Source: CAZPBC01 sp964584775 (GTDB lineage Bacteria; Chlamydiota; Chlamydiia; Chlamydiales; SLFE01). Taken from it: a DNA stretch of 64,000 bases. A model generated the notes under the pieces. It ran no database searches and was not told the DNA's origin. It saw only the letters and a list, made by a program, of their open reading frames with translations. Made by a program: the position numbers and the translations under genes. Of this stretch, positions 25,546 through 34,302 are shown piece after piece. The stretch's first letter is position 1, and each line of letters opens with the position of its first letter. Where the stretch lies: positions 8,392-72,391 of the forward strand of contig CAZPBC010000007.1 in NCBI GenBank assembly GCA_964584775.1, in the 5' to 3' direction.

Positions 25546-28072
25546 TCAGCAGCTCGCAAACAGTCTGTTCTTGAAGGGAGTAGCGCTCAATCTCTTTTTC
25601 GCCTTCTTTAAGCTTATAGTCCTCGTCGATTTCAACTGTCTCGCCCTCTTTTGTAACCAAAACCCTTGATTTATCCCAGCACGGTTTGACGTTTTCCTCT
25701 CGAACTTCAAAAGCGTGGGAAGGGGATACTTCAACCATCTTTGCCCATTCCTCTTCTGTATACCGATCGCCTATCGTTTCATTCACGCCTACCATCATCA
25801 AACCGGAGACTTCCACAAACTGCTGACGAGCCATGTCTGCATTGACGCGGGCGGTGACCCACTTCACTAAGTCTTTAGGTTTCACATACTCATAGAAGAG
25901 CCTGAGGAGGTCTTCCGTAGAAAAGAAGGTGATCAGTGTGTTGAAGAGCCCTGATCGGCTCGGGCCGAGTGTTGCTCCGGCATAGTAATCAAGATCGGGT
26001 TCCTCTCCGAGGCCTAGGGGTTTTGCTAGGCGGTTTCGTACGTATGTAGACTGGTGAACGAGTTCATAGATCTCTCTTGGTTTGCGTTCCCTCACATATT
26101 TAGGGAGCCGACCAGACTCAAAGGAGCTATGGAGCTGATAGAAATCAAATTCAAAACGTTCTCGCTCACTTAAAGGTCTCTGTTGGAGTTGAAGAAAGTC
26201 CTGATAATCAGGGTGATACCTGACGACATAAGGTAATTGAAGGTTTTGAGAAGAGGGGTTGTCGTAAAGCAAATGGAGATATTTTTTTAGGGCGTCTTGA
26301 GTTCTCTCAGAAAGGCCATTCGTAGCTCCGGAACACAAAGCGATGCTCGTAATTTCTGCAGAAAGGAAAAGAGGAGTGTTCTTAGGAACGTCTTCATCCA
26401 AATAAACGAGGTGTGGAGTGCTATTTTCAACGTTTAAAATTTCTGGAATGCTTGGAGAAGTGAGGAATTGCATCAGCGCAGAAGGAGAACTGATGTTCAT
26501 GCGGAAAAACTCTTGAACAAGGCGTGAAAAATAGACTTTCGTCGCTTCTATAGGGTCGACAATGGCATTGGGCCCAAAGTAGTCATCTGGAGAGGCAATT
26601 TGGTTGTAGTAGTCTTGGAGGGCGTCAGTTCTTCCACGGTTACACTTTTCTAGGGCGCGGCCAAGCCCAAGGAGCGCCTCTTCTTGAGGAGATAAGAGAG
26701 CTCCGATCGCATTTTGCCTTCGAACATTCGATTCCGCCTGTTCTGGCGTGAGGCTTGTGTTTTCCCCAGTATACAATGTTCTTTTGAGATCACGTTTTTG
26801 TTCTTCCGTCAACGCTTTGGGTGTATCAGGTAGCTGGGCAATCCAGTGGAGGATTTGGTGGAGTTGGTATTTCACATCCGAAATCGGCTGGTCGTCAGGT
26901 CCCTTTTCACGAAGCAGACTAAAGGCAAGTGGATGCTCCTCAAGAGCACCAAAAAGCTTATAGAGAGAGTATTTTTTTGGAATGAAAAGGGGGTCGTCGG
27001 ACCCGGGAACCCAATCTGGGTTAGGACGTTCCTCTGTATAAGCAGTTTCGATATATGAATTGATCAAGGGGCGGTCTGGGTGCTTTTGGAGGCGAGTCCT
27101 CACTTTGTCTATAAGCTTTTCAAACGTATCTAGCCCAATACCCCGTGGTAAGTCAGCAAAAGTCTTCTTTTTTTTCAGTACGCGGATTCCGTCTGGGTTG
27201 AGAGCCACAGGCTTTGAGTAACAAAAGCTACGGGGTGGTTTAACTTTGTATTTACGATCCCTTTCTTCAAGATGCCTTCTGTAGATTTGAAAGGGGTGGT
27301 AGGGGTTAGTGAGAGCTCCTGCTTCTCGTCCGACGAGGTAGTTCATTTCGTCAAGTGGAATCTGGACCATCAACTTTAAAAAGGAAATCTGATGATGGTG
27401 ATGGACAAAAATAGGGAGTCCTCCCGTCAAAATTTTCTCGACTTTCTCACGAAAGCGGTCTCCTACCCGTACGATGCATTGTGCTTTAAGTGATAAAATC
27501 TGTGCTGTTTCACTGTTTTTATCCACGCCTAGACCCTCTCTATAGCACCTTGAAAGAAGGTTTAGGCAGTCCACGTAACCTTTGCCTTGAGTCGAATCTA
27601 AAAGTTGAAATGCTTTGACCTGTGAAGAGTGTGATCCTTGAAGAAGGTTTTCGGCCATGGAGACAATTTCTAGCTCAGTTGTCGGAGTTTTGAAGTAGAG
27701 AATGCCAAGCTCTACAGCCATTTCAACAATCGAAAGGCTGGCGATAAGACCCGCATAAAGGGCAACCGTAGCCCCTGTTAAAGGGAGAGAAAAAAGTGTA
27801 GCAAAAGCCACAGCAGAGATAGTCGCAGATGTGGCTGTGGTCAGGACTTTAATTCCGAAGTAGCTAACTGTGCTTTTCGGTTGTAGCAGGTTAGTGATGG
27901 ACTGACTTAACTGAAGAATTCCAACGGCGAGAGCCATGATGACGTGGAGTGGTTCCCATGAGAGGGCTGCATTGACGGCGAGTGATCCCCCGAGAAAACC
28001 TTTCCCCACCATATAGACGCGGTTTTCGTGGAAAGATTGTAAGGAGGGTAGTGGGTTGGGTCGGTTCATCAT
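25517..28072 (-). CDS. Large protein with N-terminal membrane module shared with the LRR/NEL-like protein; C-terminus unknown
   Basis: This 851-residue protein begins MMN and has several hydrophobic segments between residues 25 and 125. By eye this part matches the N-terminus of the 1023-residue protein at 12755: PKS..Y...KVLT...A..SA.A...LF..P, and an ELGILY end against ELMIAY. The rest is soluble and mostly helical. It has a stretch LGRALEKCNRGRTDALQDYYNQI (shown in part as ALEKCNRGRTDALQ) and a C-terminal region rich in charged residues. I recognise no catalytic domain. It faces ogt tail to tail. It could be a membrane-inserted secreted protein. Confidence 0.65.
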   Translation of the reverse strand: MMNRPNPLPSLQSFHENRVYMVGKGFLGGSLAVNAALSWEPLHVIMALAVGILQLSQSITNLLQPKSTVSYFGIKVLTTATSATISAVAFATLFSLPLTGATVALYAGLIASLSIVEMAVELGILYFKTPTTELEIVSMAENLLQGSHSSQVKAFQLLDSTQGKGYVDCLNLLSRCYREGLGVDKNSETAQILSLKAQCIVRVGDRFREKVEKILTGGLPIFVHHHHQISFLKLMVQIPLDEMNYLVGREAGALTNPYHPFQIYRRHLEERDRKYKVKPPRSFCYSKPVALNPDGIRVLKKKKTFADLPRGIGLDTFEKLIDKVRTRLQKHPDRPLINSYIETAYTEERPNPDWVPGSDDPLFIPKKYSLYKLFGALEEHPLAFSLLREKGPDDQPISDVKYQLHQILHWIAQLPDTPKALTEEQKRDLKRTLYTGENTSLTPEQAESNVRRQNAIGALLSPQEEALLGLGRALEKCNRGRTDALQDYYNQIASPDDYFGPNAIVDPIEATKVYFSRLVQEFFRMNISSPSALMQFLTSPSIPEILNVENSTPHLVYLDEDVPKNTPLFLSAEITSIALCSGATNGLSERTQDALKKYLHLLYDNPSSQNLQLPYVVRYHPDYQDFLQLQQRPLSERERFEFDFYQLHSSFESGRLPKYVRERKPREIYELVHQSTYVRNRLAKPLGLGEEPDLDYYAGATLGPSRSGLFNTLITFFSTEDLLRLFYEYVKPKDLVKWVTARVNADMARQQFVEVSGLMMVGVNETIGDRYTEEEWAKMVEVSPSHAFEVREENVKPCWDKSRVLVTKEGETVEIDEDYKLKEGEKEIERYSLQEQTVCELLIKLGLLTPS

Positions 28073-28133
28073 TATTGCTAATTCTATAGGATTGTCGGTT
28101 TCAAATGTAGCCTAGATTGCTTCTGTTAAGAAT

Positions 28134-29183
28134 TTATAAATTTCTATAAATGCTAAGAAATTCTTCCAAGGTTAATTGATGCTTATCACGACCTGTATAA
28201 AAGAGGATAGGCGTCCTTTCTGGAAGCGGAATCCCTTTCTTTTGAAAAATATCGAGGATTTGGAGCCCATCTATAGGCTCGGGCAGGTAGTGTCCACTTT
28301 GAAATTGCAGACCGACGACCTTTCCTTTAACAAGGATCAACTTTCCAGCTCCCAAAACAGGCTTACCTAAGGAAAGAGAATTGTGTCGGATAAAGTCTGT
28401 TCCATAGGTAATATAGAGTTCTTCATCTAAATCAATTGTAAAGATAAATTCTTGGCTCTTTCCATCTTTTGCAACGAGTTCATGGGTCTGTTTATAAAAG
28501 AGCAGCTCGTCGATGACCTCGACTTGCGATTGCTTCATCTCTTCTTCGGAAAAAAAGTGGATGGCGATCACATCTTCAGAAAGGTTTTGCTCCTCTAACC
28601 AGAGAAGAAAATAGGCAAAATTTTCTTGGTTTTCCTCTGTTTCTTTCCAAAGATCATAGTAGGTGGTGAGACGGCGGTGGCAAGGATCTAGAATTTCGAA
28701 TTGGTATTCTCCCCAGAAGACTCCACGTGCGCTGTCGTAGTGTCTTTCGTGAATGAGGCGTAAAGGGCGCCATTCCTCATAGTTGCTGGGGATAGAGTTG
28801 CAAAGGTACTCTACAAAATTGGGCTCTTTGTCTAGAAGATAAGCGAGGTCATTGATCTCACGGAGATATCCCCGTTTTTTCTTCGCGATACTTGCGATAT
28901 TTTTTAAAAAGGTCACTGTTTTAGGGTTTCCGACAGTGTCGAGGCACTGATCAATGGTTTGCTCAATCTCCTCCAATCGATACATGCGCGGTTTGAGGTT
29001 CTCCCGTTCTGCTTTTTTCAGTGAGTGGTACTCTTTCATCAAGACGTCAATTTCATCGAAGCAGGACTCCTCGGTTCTTCCTAAGAAAGAGAGAGGCTCC
29101 TTCGGTAGGTCGATCCATGGATAAGAGGTTGAGCCGAAAGCGAGGAGGGGGAAAAAGCTGAAAAATAAAATGAGTTTTTTCAT
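28134..29183 (-). CDS. Exported protein resembling plant IQM proteins
   Basis: A signal peptide (MKKLILFFSFFPLLAFGS) is followed by 330 residues. From about residue 165 the protein resembles the conserved core of plant IQM (IQ-motif) proteins, as I recall it: LTTYYDLWKE, then FIFTIDLDEELYI, then HNSLSLGKPVLGAGKL (267-282), then SGHYLPEP (296-303) and an amphipathic helix ending KKGIPLPER. The plant proteins read HSSFLAGGATLAAGRL and SGHYRPT at these places. Related domains occur in some bacterial effectors. The activity of this domain is not known to me. The next gene (2OG oxygenase) is 4 bases away in the same direction. Confidence 0.6.
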   Translation of the reverse strand: MKKLILFFSFFPLLAFGSTSYPWIDLPKEPLSFLGRTEESCFDEIDVLMKEYHSLKKAERENLKPRMYRLEEIEQTIDQCLDTVGNPKTVTFLKNIASIAKKKRGYLREINDLAYLLDKEPNFVEYLCNSIPSNYEEWRPLRLIHERHYDSARGVFWGEYQFEILDPCHRRLTTYYDLWKETEENQENFAYFLLWLEEQNLSEDVIAIHFFSEEEMKQSQVEVIDELLFYKQTHELVAKDGKSQEFIFTIDLDEELYITYGTDFIRHNSLSLGKPVLGAGKLILVKGKVVGLQFQSGHYLPEPIDGLQILDIFQKKGIPLPERTPILFYTGRDKHQLTLEEFLSIYRNL

Positions 29184-29187
29184 GAAA

Positions 29188-29967
29188 TTAGGTCACCGCT
29201 TCACAAGTGTGTGTCGATTCTCGACTAAAAGAGGTTGCTCCTTTTACTGTAAAGAAGCAGACAACTGCCCATCTAGAAAAAGAGTCTTGTGTAGACTGTT
29301 CTTCTAGCTGGATCACATCATGCCAAGCTGGGCTGTAGGCATCAGAAACATGTTCTGGGAAGTCGATGCCAGGCATTAAAAGAGCTTTTCCTGATGCATG
29401 CGTCACAGGTACAAGGGACTCTTTGGACCTTCCAATGCGGAGGCCAGGGTTGCTTTCAGCAATCGCAAGCGTCAGTGTTCCAGCATCATAGTGGCCACGC
29501 GCAAGCTCTCGCCCGGGGTTTTTGTAGAAATACTTTAAAAAGCGGAGCTGAATGTGGGGCTCAGGAAAATCAAAAATTTTTTGATCTAGATCTTTGAATT
29601 CTTCACGGTGAGATTGAAGAAATTCTTTTACAGTATCATGAGCTGCCCACCAAATGGGATCGGCACACTCGACAAAGCGCTTCACGACGGGATGGTTATG
29701 GAGAAAATCAGGGTATCGTTCGCGGATCGTCGTATGGTAGTGAAAATACTCTTTTTCATCGTCTCCTTCGCGTTGTTTGTCTGAGCGGAAACAGTAACCA
29801 ATATCGCTTCTTCGATGTGTGGGGTTGACGAGGTAGGAAATCTCACTCTTGACTTCGAAGGGCTCTCGAAGGAACTCCATAAAGGAATCCACAGCAGCAT
29901 GTACCTGTTCTTTAGGTATGGGGAAGTCGAGAGGAATGTATTGATTGTTTTTTAGAGTTGCTAACAT
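29188..29967 (-). CDS. 2-oxoglutarate/Fe(II)-dependent oxygenase, isopenicillin-N-synthase-like
   Basis: This 259-residue protein shows the Fe(II) facial triad: H159 and D161 in RGHYDAGTLTLAIAE, and H216 in PAWHDVIQ. The presumed 2OG arginine is R232 in SRWAVVCFFT. The GxLTL and PGLRIG strings match plant-type dioxygenases and IPNS. The substrate is unknown. The start at 29967 (MLATLKNNQYIPLDF) leaves a 7-base overlap with comF. A GTG at 30033 would add 22 residues inside comF and is less likely. It is in a minus-strand run with the IQM-like and comF genes. Confidence 0.75.
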   Translation of the reverse strand: MLATLKNNQYIPLDFPIPKEQVHAAVDSFMEFLREPFEVKSEISYLVNPTHRRSDIGYCFRSDKQREGDDEKEYFHYHTTIRERYPDFLHNHPVVKRFVECADPIWWAAHDTVKEFLQSHREEFKDLDQKIFDFPEPHIQLRFLKYFYKNPGRELARGHYDAGTLTLAIAESNPGLRIGRSKESLVPVTHASGKALLMPGIDFPEHVSDAYSPAWHDVIQLEEQSTQDSFSRWAVVCFFTVKGATSFSRESTHTCEAVT

Positions 29968-30548
29968 ATGTACGACATCAGAATAAGTCTCTTTGGATTT
30001 TCTTCCAAAAGCTTTTTTCCGAAGGAGAGGCACTTTTCATCTTCAATAGATCCCGTAACGACACCTACGGTCTTTCCAGTTGTAGGTCCTTCTGCTAGAG
30101 GGATTTTCAGAAGATGGGAGAGCGCTTCGGCAATTTCTTTGTCGGGGGAGGGGAGAACTCCTTTCCAGGGGGTTTGCGGCCAGGTGAGCAGTTCAGGAAG
30201 GGGGAGCTTTCGTCTTTCGATTTCGATAAGCATAAAGCAGGCGATCAGGCTTGCAGTTTTCGGAAAAAGCTGAGATTGATGGAGTTTCAGCAGGACTGCA
30301 GGAGGACCCCAGTTCTCGAATGAGCCGTAAACTTGGAAATAGGGTTTTGTAAAAGAGGGACAGTGGGAGGAATGGTGACTTAATGGCTGGAGACATCTTG
30401 AACATCTTTCTGAGGGATCCAGCGGTTCAAAAAGTTCGCTGCAGTTCTTGCAGAAAGGAGTTCCCTCTTCACAGACATCTTCATCACAGTGGAAGCAGAG
30501 CGGGGGAAAGAAGAGGTCCTCAAGAGAGCGAAAAAATTTTCGGATCAT
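29961..30548 (-). CDS. comF: ComF-like protein with zinc-finger N-terminus
   Basis: The 195-residue protein opens with LEDLFFPPLCFHCDEDVC, then CKNCSELFEPLDP and CSRCLQPL, the paired CxxC zinc ribbon of ComF. The phosphoribosyltransferase half is poorly conserved. The usual acidic DDVxTTG PRPP loop is missing, leaving VGVVTGSIEDE at the place. ComF takes part in natural DNA uptake in other bacteria. No other competence gene is near. The start overlaps the stop of the large upstream gene by 4 bases. Confidence 0.75.
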   Translation of the reverse strand: MIRKFFRSLEDLFFPPLCFHCDEDVCEEGTPFCKNCSELFEPLDPSERCSRCLQPLSHHSSHCPSFTKPYFQVYGSFENWGPPAVLLKLHQSQLFPKTASLIACFMLIEIERRKLPLPELLTWPQTPWKGVLPSPDKEIAEALSHLLKIPLAEGPTTGKTVGVVTGSIEDEKCLSFGKKLLEENPKRLILMSYIC

Positions 30549-33500
30549 TGTTCAAAGTGGATCTCTTTGTTGTGGATCATTTTGGTTAAAGGAGAGTGAG
30601 AACGCGTTTTAAAATGGAGCGAGTGGTGCCCTGAAAGCTCTATGAACGAGGGAGTTGAGTGGAGAAGCTCTAGCTCTACTAAACGGGTGATGTCGTAGGT
30701 CTTTTCACTTTTTGTGAAAACAATTCCCTCTTTTTGCAGTTCAAAGAACAGCTTTCCACTTCCGATATAGAGGGGGGGCCTTTTACTAAGCCAGTCGTCT
30801 AGTGAAGTTTTTTCTGTTGTTTTGAAAGACAAAGTGCCCGTTCCTTGAAAAGGGTTTTCTTTTGTAGGGTCGATGGTCAGCTCTGCGATTTCGAGTTGTG
30901 CACTTGTTTTGTTTTCATCCACTAGAGGAAAGAATCCGCGGTTGATGAGACTTTCGCATGAGGTGAGGGTCAGAGAGGGGATATGGAGTGCGTTTGCGAT
31001 GAGCTCACATTTTGCATTGACTGTAGCAGCTCCAATCGAACCAGTGAGTTCTTCCTTTTCTTTCTGGAGAGAGACCGGAATTCCTTTGTAGGTGCCGAGA
31101 ACTTTTTCAGGGTAGAGGGCGGGTGTTGTTTGAAAAGCTCCGAAATTCCAATGGAAAGTGAGCTTGCTATCCGATCCATCATCGTAAAAAACCTGTGCTT
31201 TGAGTGGTGACTCCTGTTCTGTTTGGAGGGTAAAGCATCCCGCCTTGGTATGAGCCACAACAGAGAGTTCTTGGTTGTCAAAACAGAGGTCGACTTTTTC
31301 TGCATCGACATTCCAACCAAAGAGTGGATAGGTGCAGGACGGAAGAGAAAGTGTTCCCCGGTAATGTTCATCCGTCACATCGAGATAAAGAGTGGCTACA
31401 AAGAGCTTTTCCATGTCAGCAAGAGTTGGAAAGAGGAAATTTTTTGTGAGTAGTTCGCTGAGTGTCTCTGCACCCACTACGACCGTCGCTCCACGCACCT
31501 GAAAGCGACTTGGACTTCCGTCGAATGCAAACTGGGCTTCCAGGGTCTTTTTTTCGATTTCTTTTAGGGTTAACACACGCTCTTTAAAACTGAGGGAGAG
31601 TTTTTGTTCTAAGGGAAAGTCAAAACCACTGACATAGAAATGGTGGAGCTCTGCTTCGGACTGGAGATTGAGGGTATCGAGAGGATGTATGAGGTCAAAG
31701 GAAAAAAAACCTTTTCGTGCGCTCAACTCTCCCTTTGGAGAGAGGGTGTAGAAGGGGGCGAGCAGAGTCGAGAGGCTATCGAGGTTGAGTTCCAAAAGAT
31801 GCATTTGGCCATCGATTTGTTGACTTGAAAAATCGAAACTCCCTTCCATCGAAGCCATCAGTGCGTTTCCGAACTTTACCCCAAGAAAATCGAAGTGAAT
31901 TTTTTCATTGTTCGTGCGAAAGTCTCCTGTGAGCGTGCAGTCTCCCACCGCCATTTGATCGATGCTCCAGTTGTCTTGGTTTTTACGGATATCCAGGTGG
32001 ACAGCCCCTAGAGAAAGATCGTTGTGGGTCAGTTCAGCCGCAGATAGGACAATATTTTCATTCGCGTATTGCAGTTCAATTTCATCAAGCTGAAAAGGTC
32101 GCTTTAGAAGAACTTCTTTGACAGAAGGGGGAAGAGCTGAAGAGAAGAGGTGAAACTCACGATCTGTAAGAGAGTCTGCTTGGAGAGAAAGCGCACTCAA
32201 GGACCCTTCTCGGTTGAGATGAATGTCCAAGTTTTTGATGAGGGATTTTTGAAAATGGTTCTGTGTCCCCACTCCTACAAAATTCCACTCATCCGCTGTT
32301 TTTTCGACTCGTCCTTTAATACGTAGGAGATCGGAGACATGGTCATTCAAAGAGAGGTCCAGAATCTCATCGTCAAAAGTGGTGTGAGAGAACGTTAAAA
32401 GAAGTCCATGAAGGGGAGTTCCCGGAAAGTCGAGGGTGGCAATGAGCTTTGGCAAGTTCCAGCGGTTTGAACCGAAGTCGTACGCGATACAGTACTCCAG
32501 ATCGAGAAGGTTGCCTTCAGAAAAGAGTGTGAAACACTCCTGGTTGAATTTTCCTGTCATTTCTCCTGTCAGGGTCGTGACCCCTTTTTCATAGACAACT
32601 GTGACTTGGGATTCTTCTGTTAAACTAACCAGTTCCCCTTCTAAAGGAAAAAGATGCATGAAATTTGGGGTGACGACGTAAGGGTGAAGGTCTTCAAGTC
32701 TGCCTGAGAAGTGTGTAGGGAAAAGTTGAGCAGTGAAGTGGTCGACGGAGCAAAATTTGATCCCCACTGAGGCAAGAAAGTGGCTTTTTCCCAAGCTAGC
32801 CTGGAATTTCTCAAAGTGCAGTTGGTTGTTTTTCCATGTCAGTTGAGTGGAGATTTCTCGGATGGTTTTTGAAGGCTGTTCTATAACAAAGCTAGCATCA
32901 CTGATATCTGCTCGACACTCTAGATCTCGCCCACTGGTGAATTCGAAGGGAGTGGGGCAAGCAATGAAAAGAGCCCATTCTGAGCAGTGGAGGGTTGAGT
33001 TGGCGAGTGTCCCTGAAGTGTGGATCTCTCCATTGGCGTATTCACCGGTGAGGTTTAGGTCAGAGGTGAGCTCAAGTTTGCCAGGCAACTCACAGTCGAG
33101 CTGCAACCCGTTGATTTCAAACACGACCTCGCTGGTTCCTAGATGGCTGAGTTGAAGCTCGAAAGGGTGAGGACTCAGAGATCTCATCCGAGCTTTAGCA
33201 AACAGGTCTAAGGATTTTGCTTTGAGGTTGCAAAACCCTTCGACGTGAATAGGGTCTTCAAAAAGTGGGAGATTTTCAAGGACGCTGAGTTTTGGAAGGT
33301 CTCCTTCGAGTGTGAAGTGTATGCCGCTGTTCTCCTCACTCGAAGCCTGAAGAAGGAAGCTGCTATCGAGGGTGACATGGATCTGCTCTTTTTCTTTCCC
33401 AAATTGAAAATGCCTAAAAGGAAGCTGCTCTTGGCCATAAAAAAGGATCCCAGCTGAGCTCTGTATCGCCAGTTTTTCATCCATTTGGATTTGGAGCTGT

Positions 33501-34222
33501 TTTCCTCTCCACATTAGATCTCCAAGTCGGGCCTCATTTTCGATTTCAAGTGAAGCTACAACCCCCTCCTTGTCTATTAGAATCCCACCAGAGACCTCAG
33601 CTACAAGGGGTAAAGGCAAAAAGTTGAGAAATGCCCCATCGATAAGATCGGAAGGAGCCTTATCGAGTTTGAGCTCGAGCGTCGCCTCTGTAAAGGAGAG
33701 AGCCAGTTGAGACCCCATCTCGAATTTTCCGGTGAGTCCATTTTTCGTATCCAACTTAAAGTGAATTGGATAGGAGTTTTTCTTTAGCGTAGTGTTGCCG
33801 GAAAAATCAAAATGAAGGAGGTGGGTAAAAAGGTGCTGCTTCTTCGAAATGAGTTTCTGGAAGTGTTCAGGGGAAAGGTGGAGACGAGTTTGGGGGCTCC
33901 AACTGAGTGTGTCGCTTTTGAAAGTGGATTCTACGCGCCGCTCATTCCAATGGATCTCCATGTTGAGGTGTAGAGAATCAAAGGTGAGGGAGTCGAAGTC
34001 GAGAACACTTTCTTTTGCTGGGTCGAGGGAGACACCTTGAAGAAGGTACTCTGTGGCAGAGAGCTGCTGGATATGATTGACGCGGAGTTTATATCCTAAG
34101 TTGTTGTAAATCTGGCTCTTAACATTTTTTATCAGAAGCGTTTTCTTCACGGAGGGGTAACTGACGAGAAGTGTGATGAGGAAGAGGAGGCAGAGGGAAG
34201 TCACGAGGGTGATTCTTTTCAT
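30545..34222 (-). CDS. Very large AsmA/TamB-like envelope protein
   Basis: This protein of about 1225 residues has one N-terminal membrane anchor (TLVTSLCLLFLITLLVSY) and then a very long, beta-strand-rich periplasmic region with no other hydrophobic segment. The opening after the anchor (LLIKNVKSQIYNNLGYKLRVNHI) and repeated strands of the type 'LxLxxxDLxLGxxxLDI' are like AsmA-family lipid-transfer bridges (AsmA, YhdP, TamB). I cannot assign the subfamily. The start is the ATG at 34222; another at 34237 adds five residues and neither has a good Shine-Dalgarno. It overlaps comF by 4 bases and is divergent from nqrB. Confidence 0.6.
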   Translation of the reverse strand: MKRITLVTSLCLLFLITLLVSYPSVKKTLLIKNVKSQIYNNLGYKLRVNHIQQLSATEYLLQGVSLDPAKESVLDFDSLTFDSLHLNMEIHWNERRVESTFKSDTLSWSPQTRLHLSPEHFQKLISKKQHLFTHLLHFDFSGNTTLKKNSYPIHFKLDTKNGLTGKFEMGSQLALSFTEATLELKLDKAPSDLIDGAFLNFLPLPLVAEVSGGILIDKEGVVASLEIENEARLGDLMWRGKQLQIQMDEKLAIQSSAGILFYGQEQLPFRHFQFGKEKEQIHVTLDSSFLLQASSEENSGIHFTLEGDLPKLSVLENLPLFEDPIHVEGFCNLKAKSLDLFAKARMRSLSPHPFELQLSHLGTSEVVFEINGLQLDCELPGKLELTSDLNLTGEYANGEIHTSGTLANSTLHCSEWALFIACPTPFEFTSGRDLECRADISDASFVIEQPSKTIREISTQLTWKNNQLHFEKFQASLGKSHFLASVGIKFCSVDHFTAQLFPTHFSGRLEDLHPYVVTPNFMHLFPLEGELVSLTEESQVTVVYEKGVTTLTGEMTGKFNQECFTLFSEGNLLDLEYCIAYDFGSNRWNLPKLIATLDFPGTPLHGLLLTFSHTTFDDEILDLSLNDHVSDLLRIKGRVEKTADEWNFVGVGTQNHFQKSLIKNLDIHLNREGSLSALSLQADSLTDREFHLFSSALPPSVKEVLLKRPFQLDEIELQYANENIVLSAAELTHNDLSLGAVHLDIRKNQDNWSIDQMAVGDCTLTGDFRTNNEKIHFDFLGVKFGNALMASMEGSFDFSSQQIDGQMHLLELNLDSLSTLLAPFYTLSPKGELSARKGFFSFDLIHPLDTLNLQSEAELHHFYVSGFDFPLEQKLSLSFKERVLTLKEIEKKTLEAQFAFDGSPSRFQVRGATVVVGAETLSELLTKNFLFPTLADMEKLFVATLYLDVTDEHYRGTLSLPSCTYPLFGWNVDAEKVDLCFDNQELSVVAHTKAGCFTLQTEQESPLKAQVFYDDGSDSKLTFHWNFGAFQTTPALYPEKVLGTYKGIPVSLQKEKEELTGSIGAATVNAKCELIANALHIPSLTLTSCESLINRGFFPLVDENKTSAQLEIAELTIDPTKENPFQGTGTLSFKTTEKTSLDDWLSKRPPLYIGSGKLFFELQKEGIVFTKSEKTYDITRLVELELLHSTPSFIELSGHHSLHFKTRSHSPLTKMIHNKEIHFEQ

Positions 34223-34302
34223 GCGGTGAGTATACATTTCATTTGATTTTTGGGGTGCAGATCGCTTAGGCTGAGCAAAAAACTTTTTATTGAATAGTTG
34301 TT

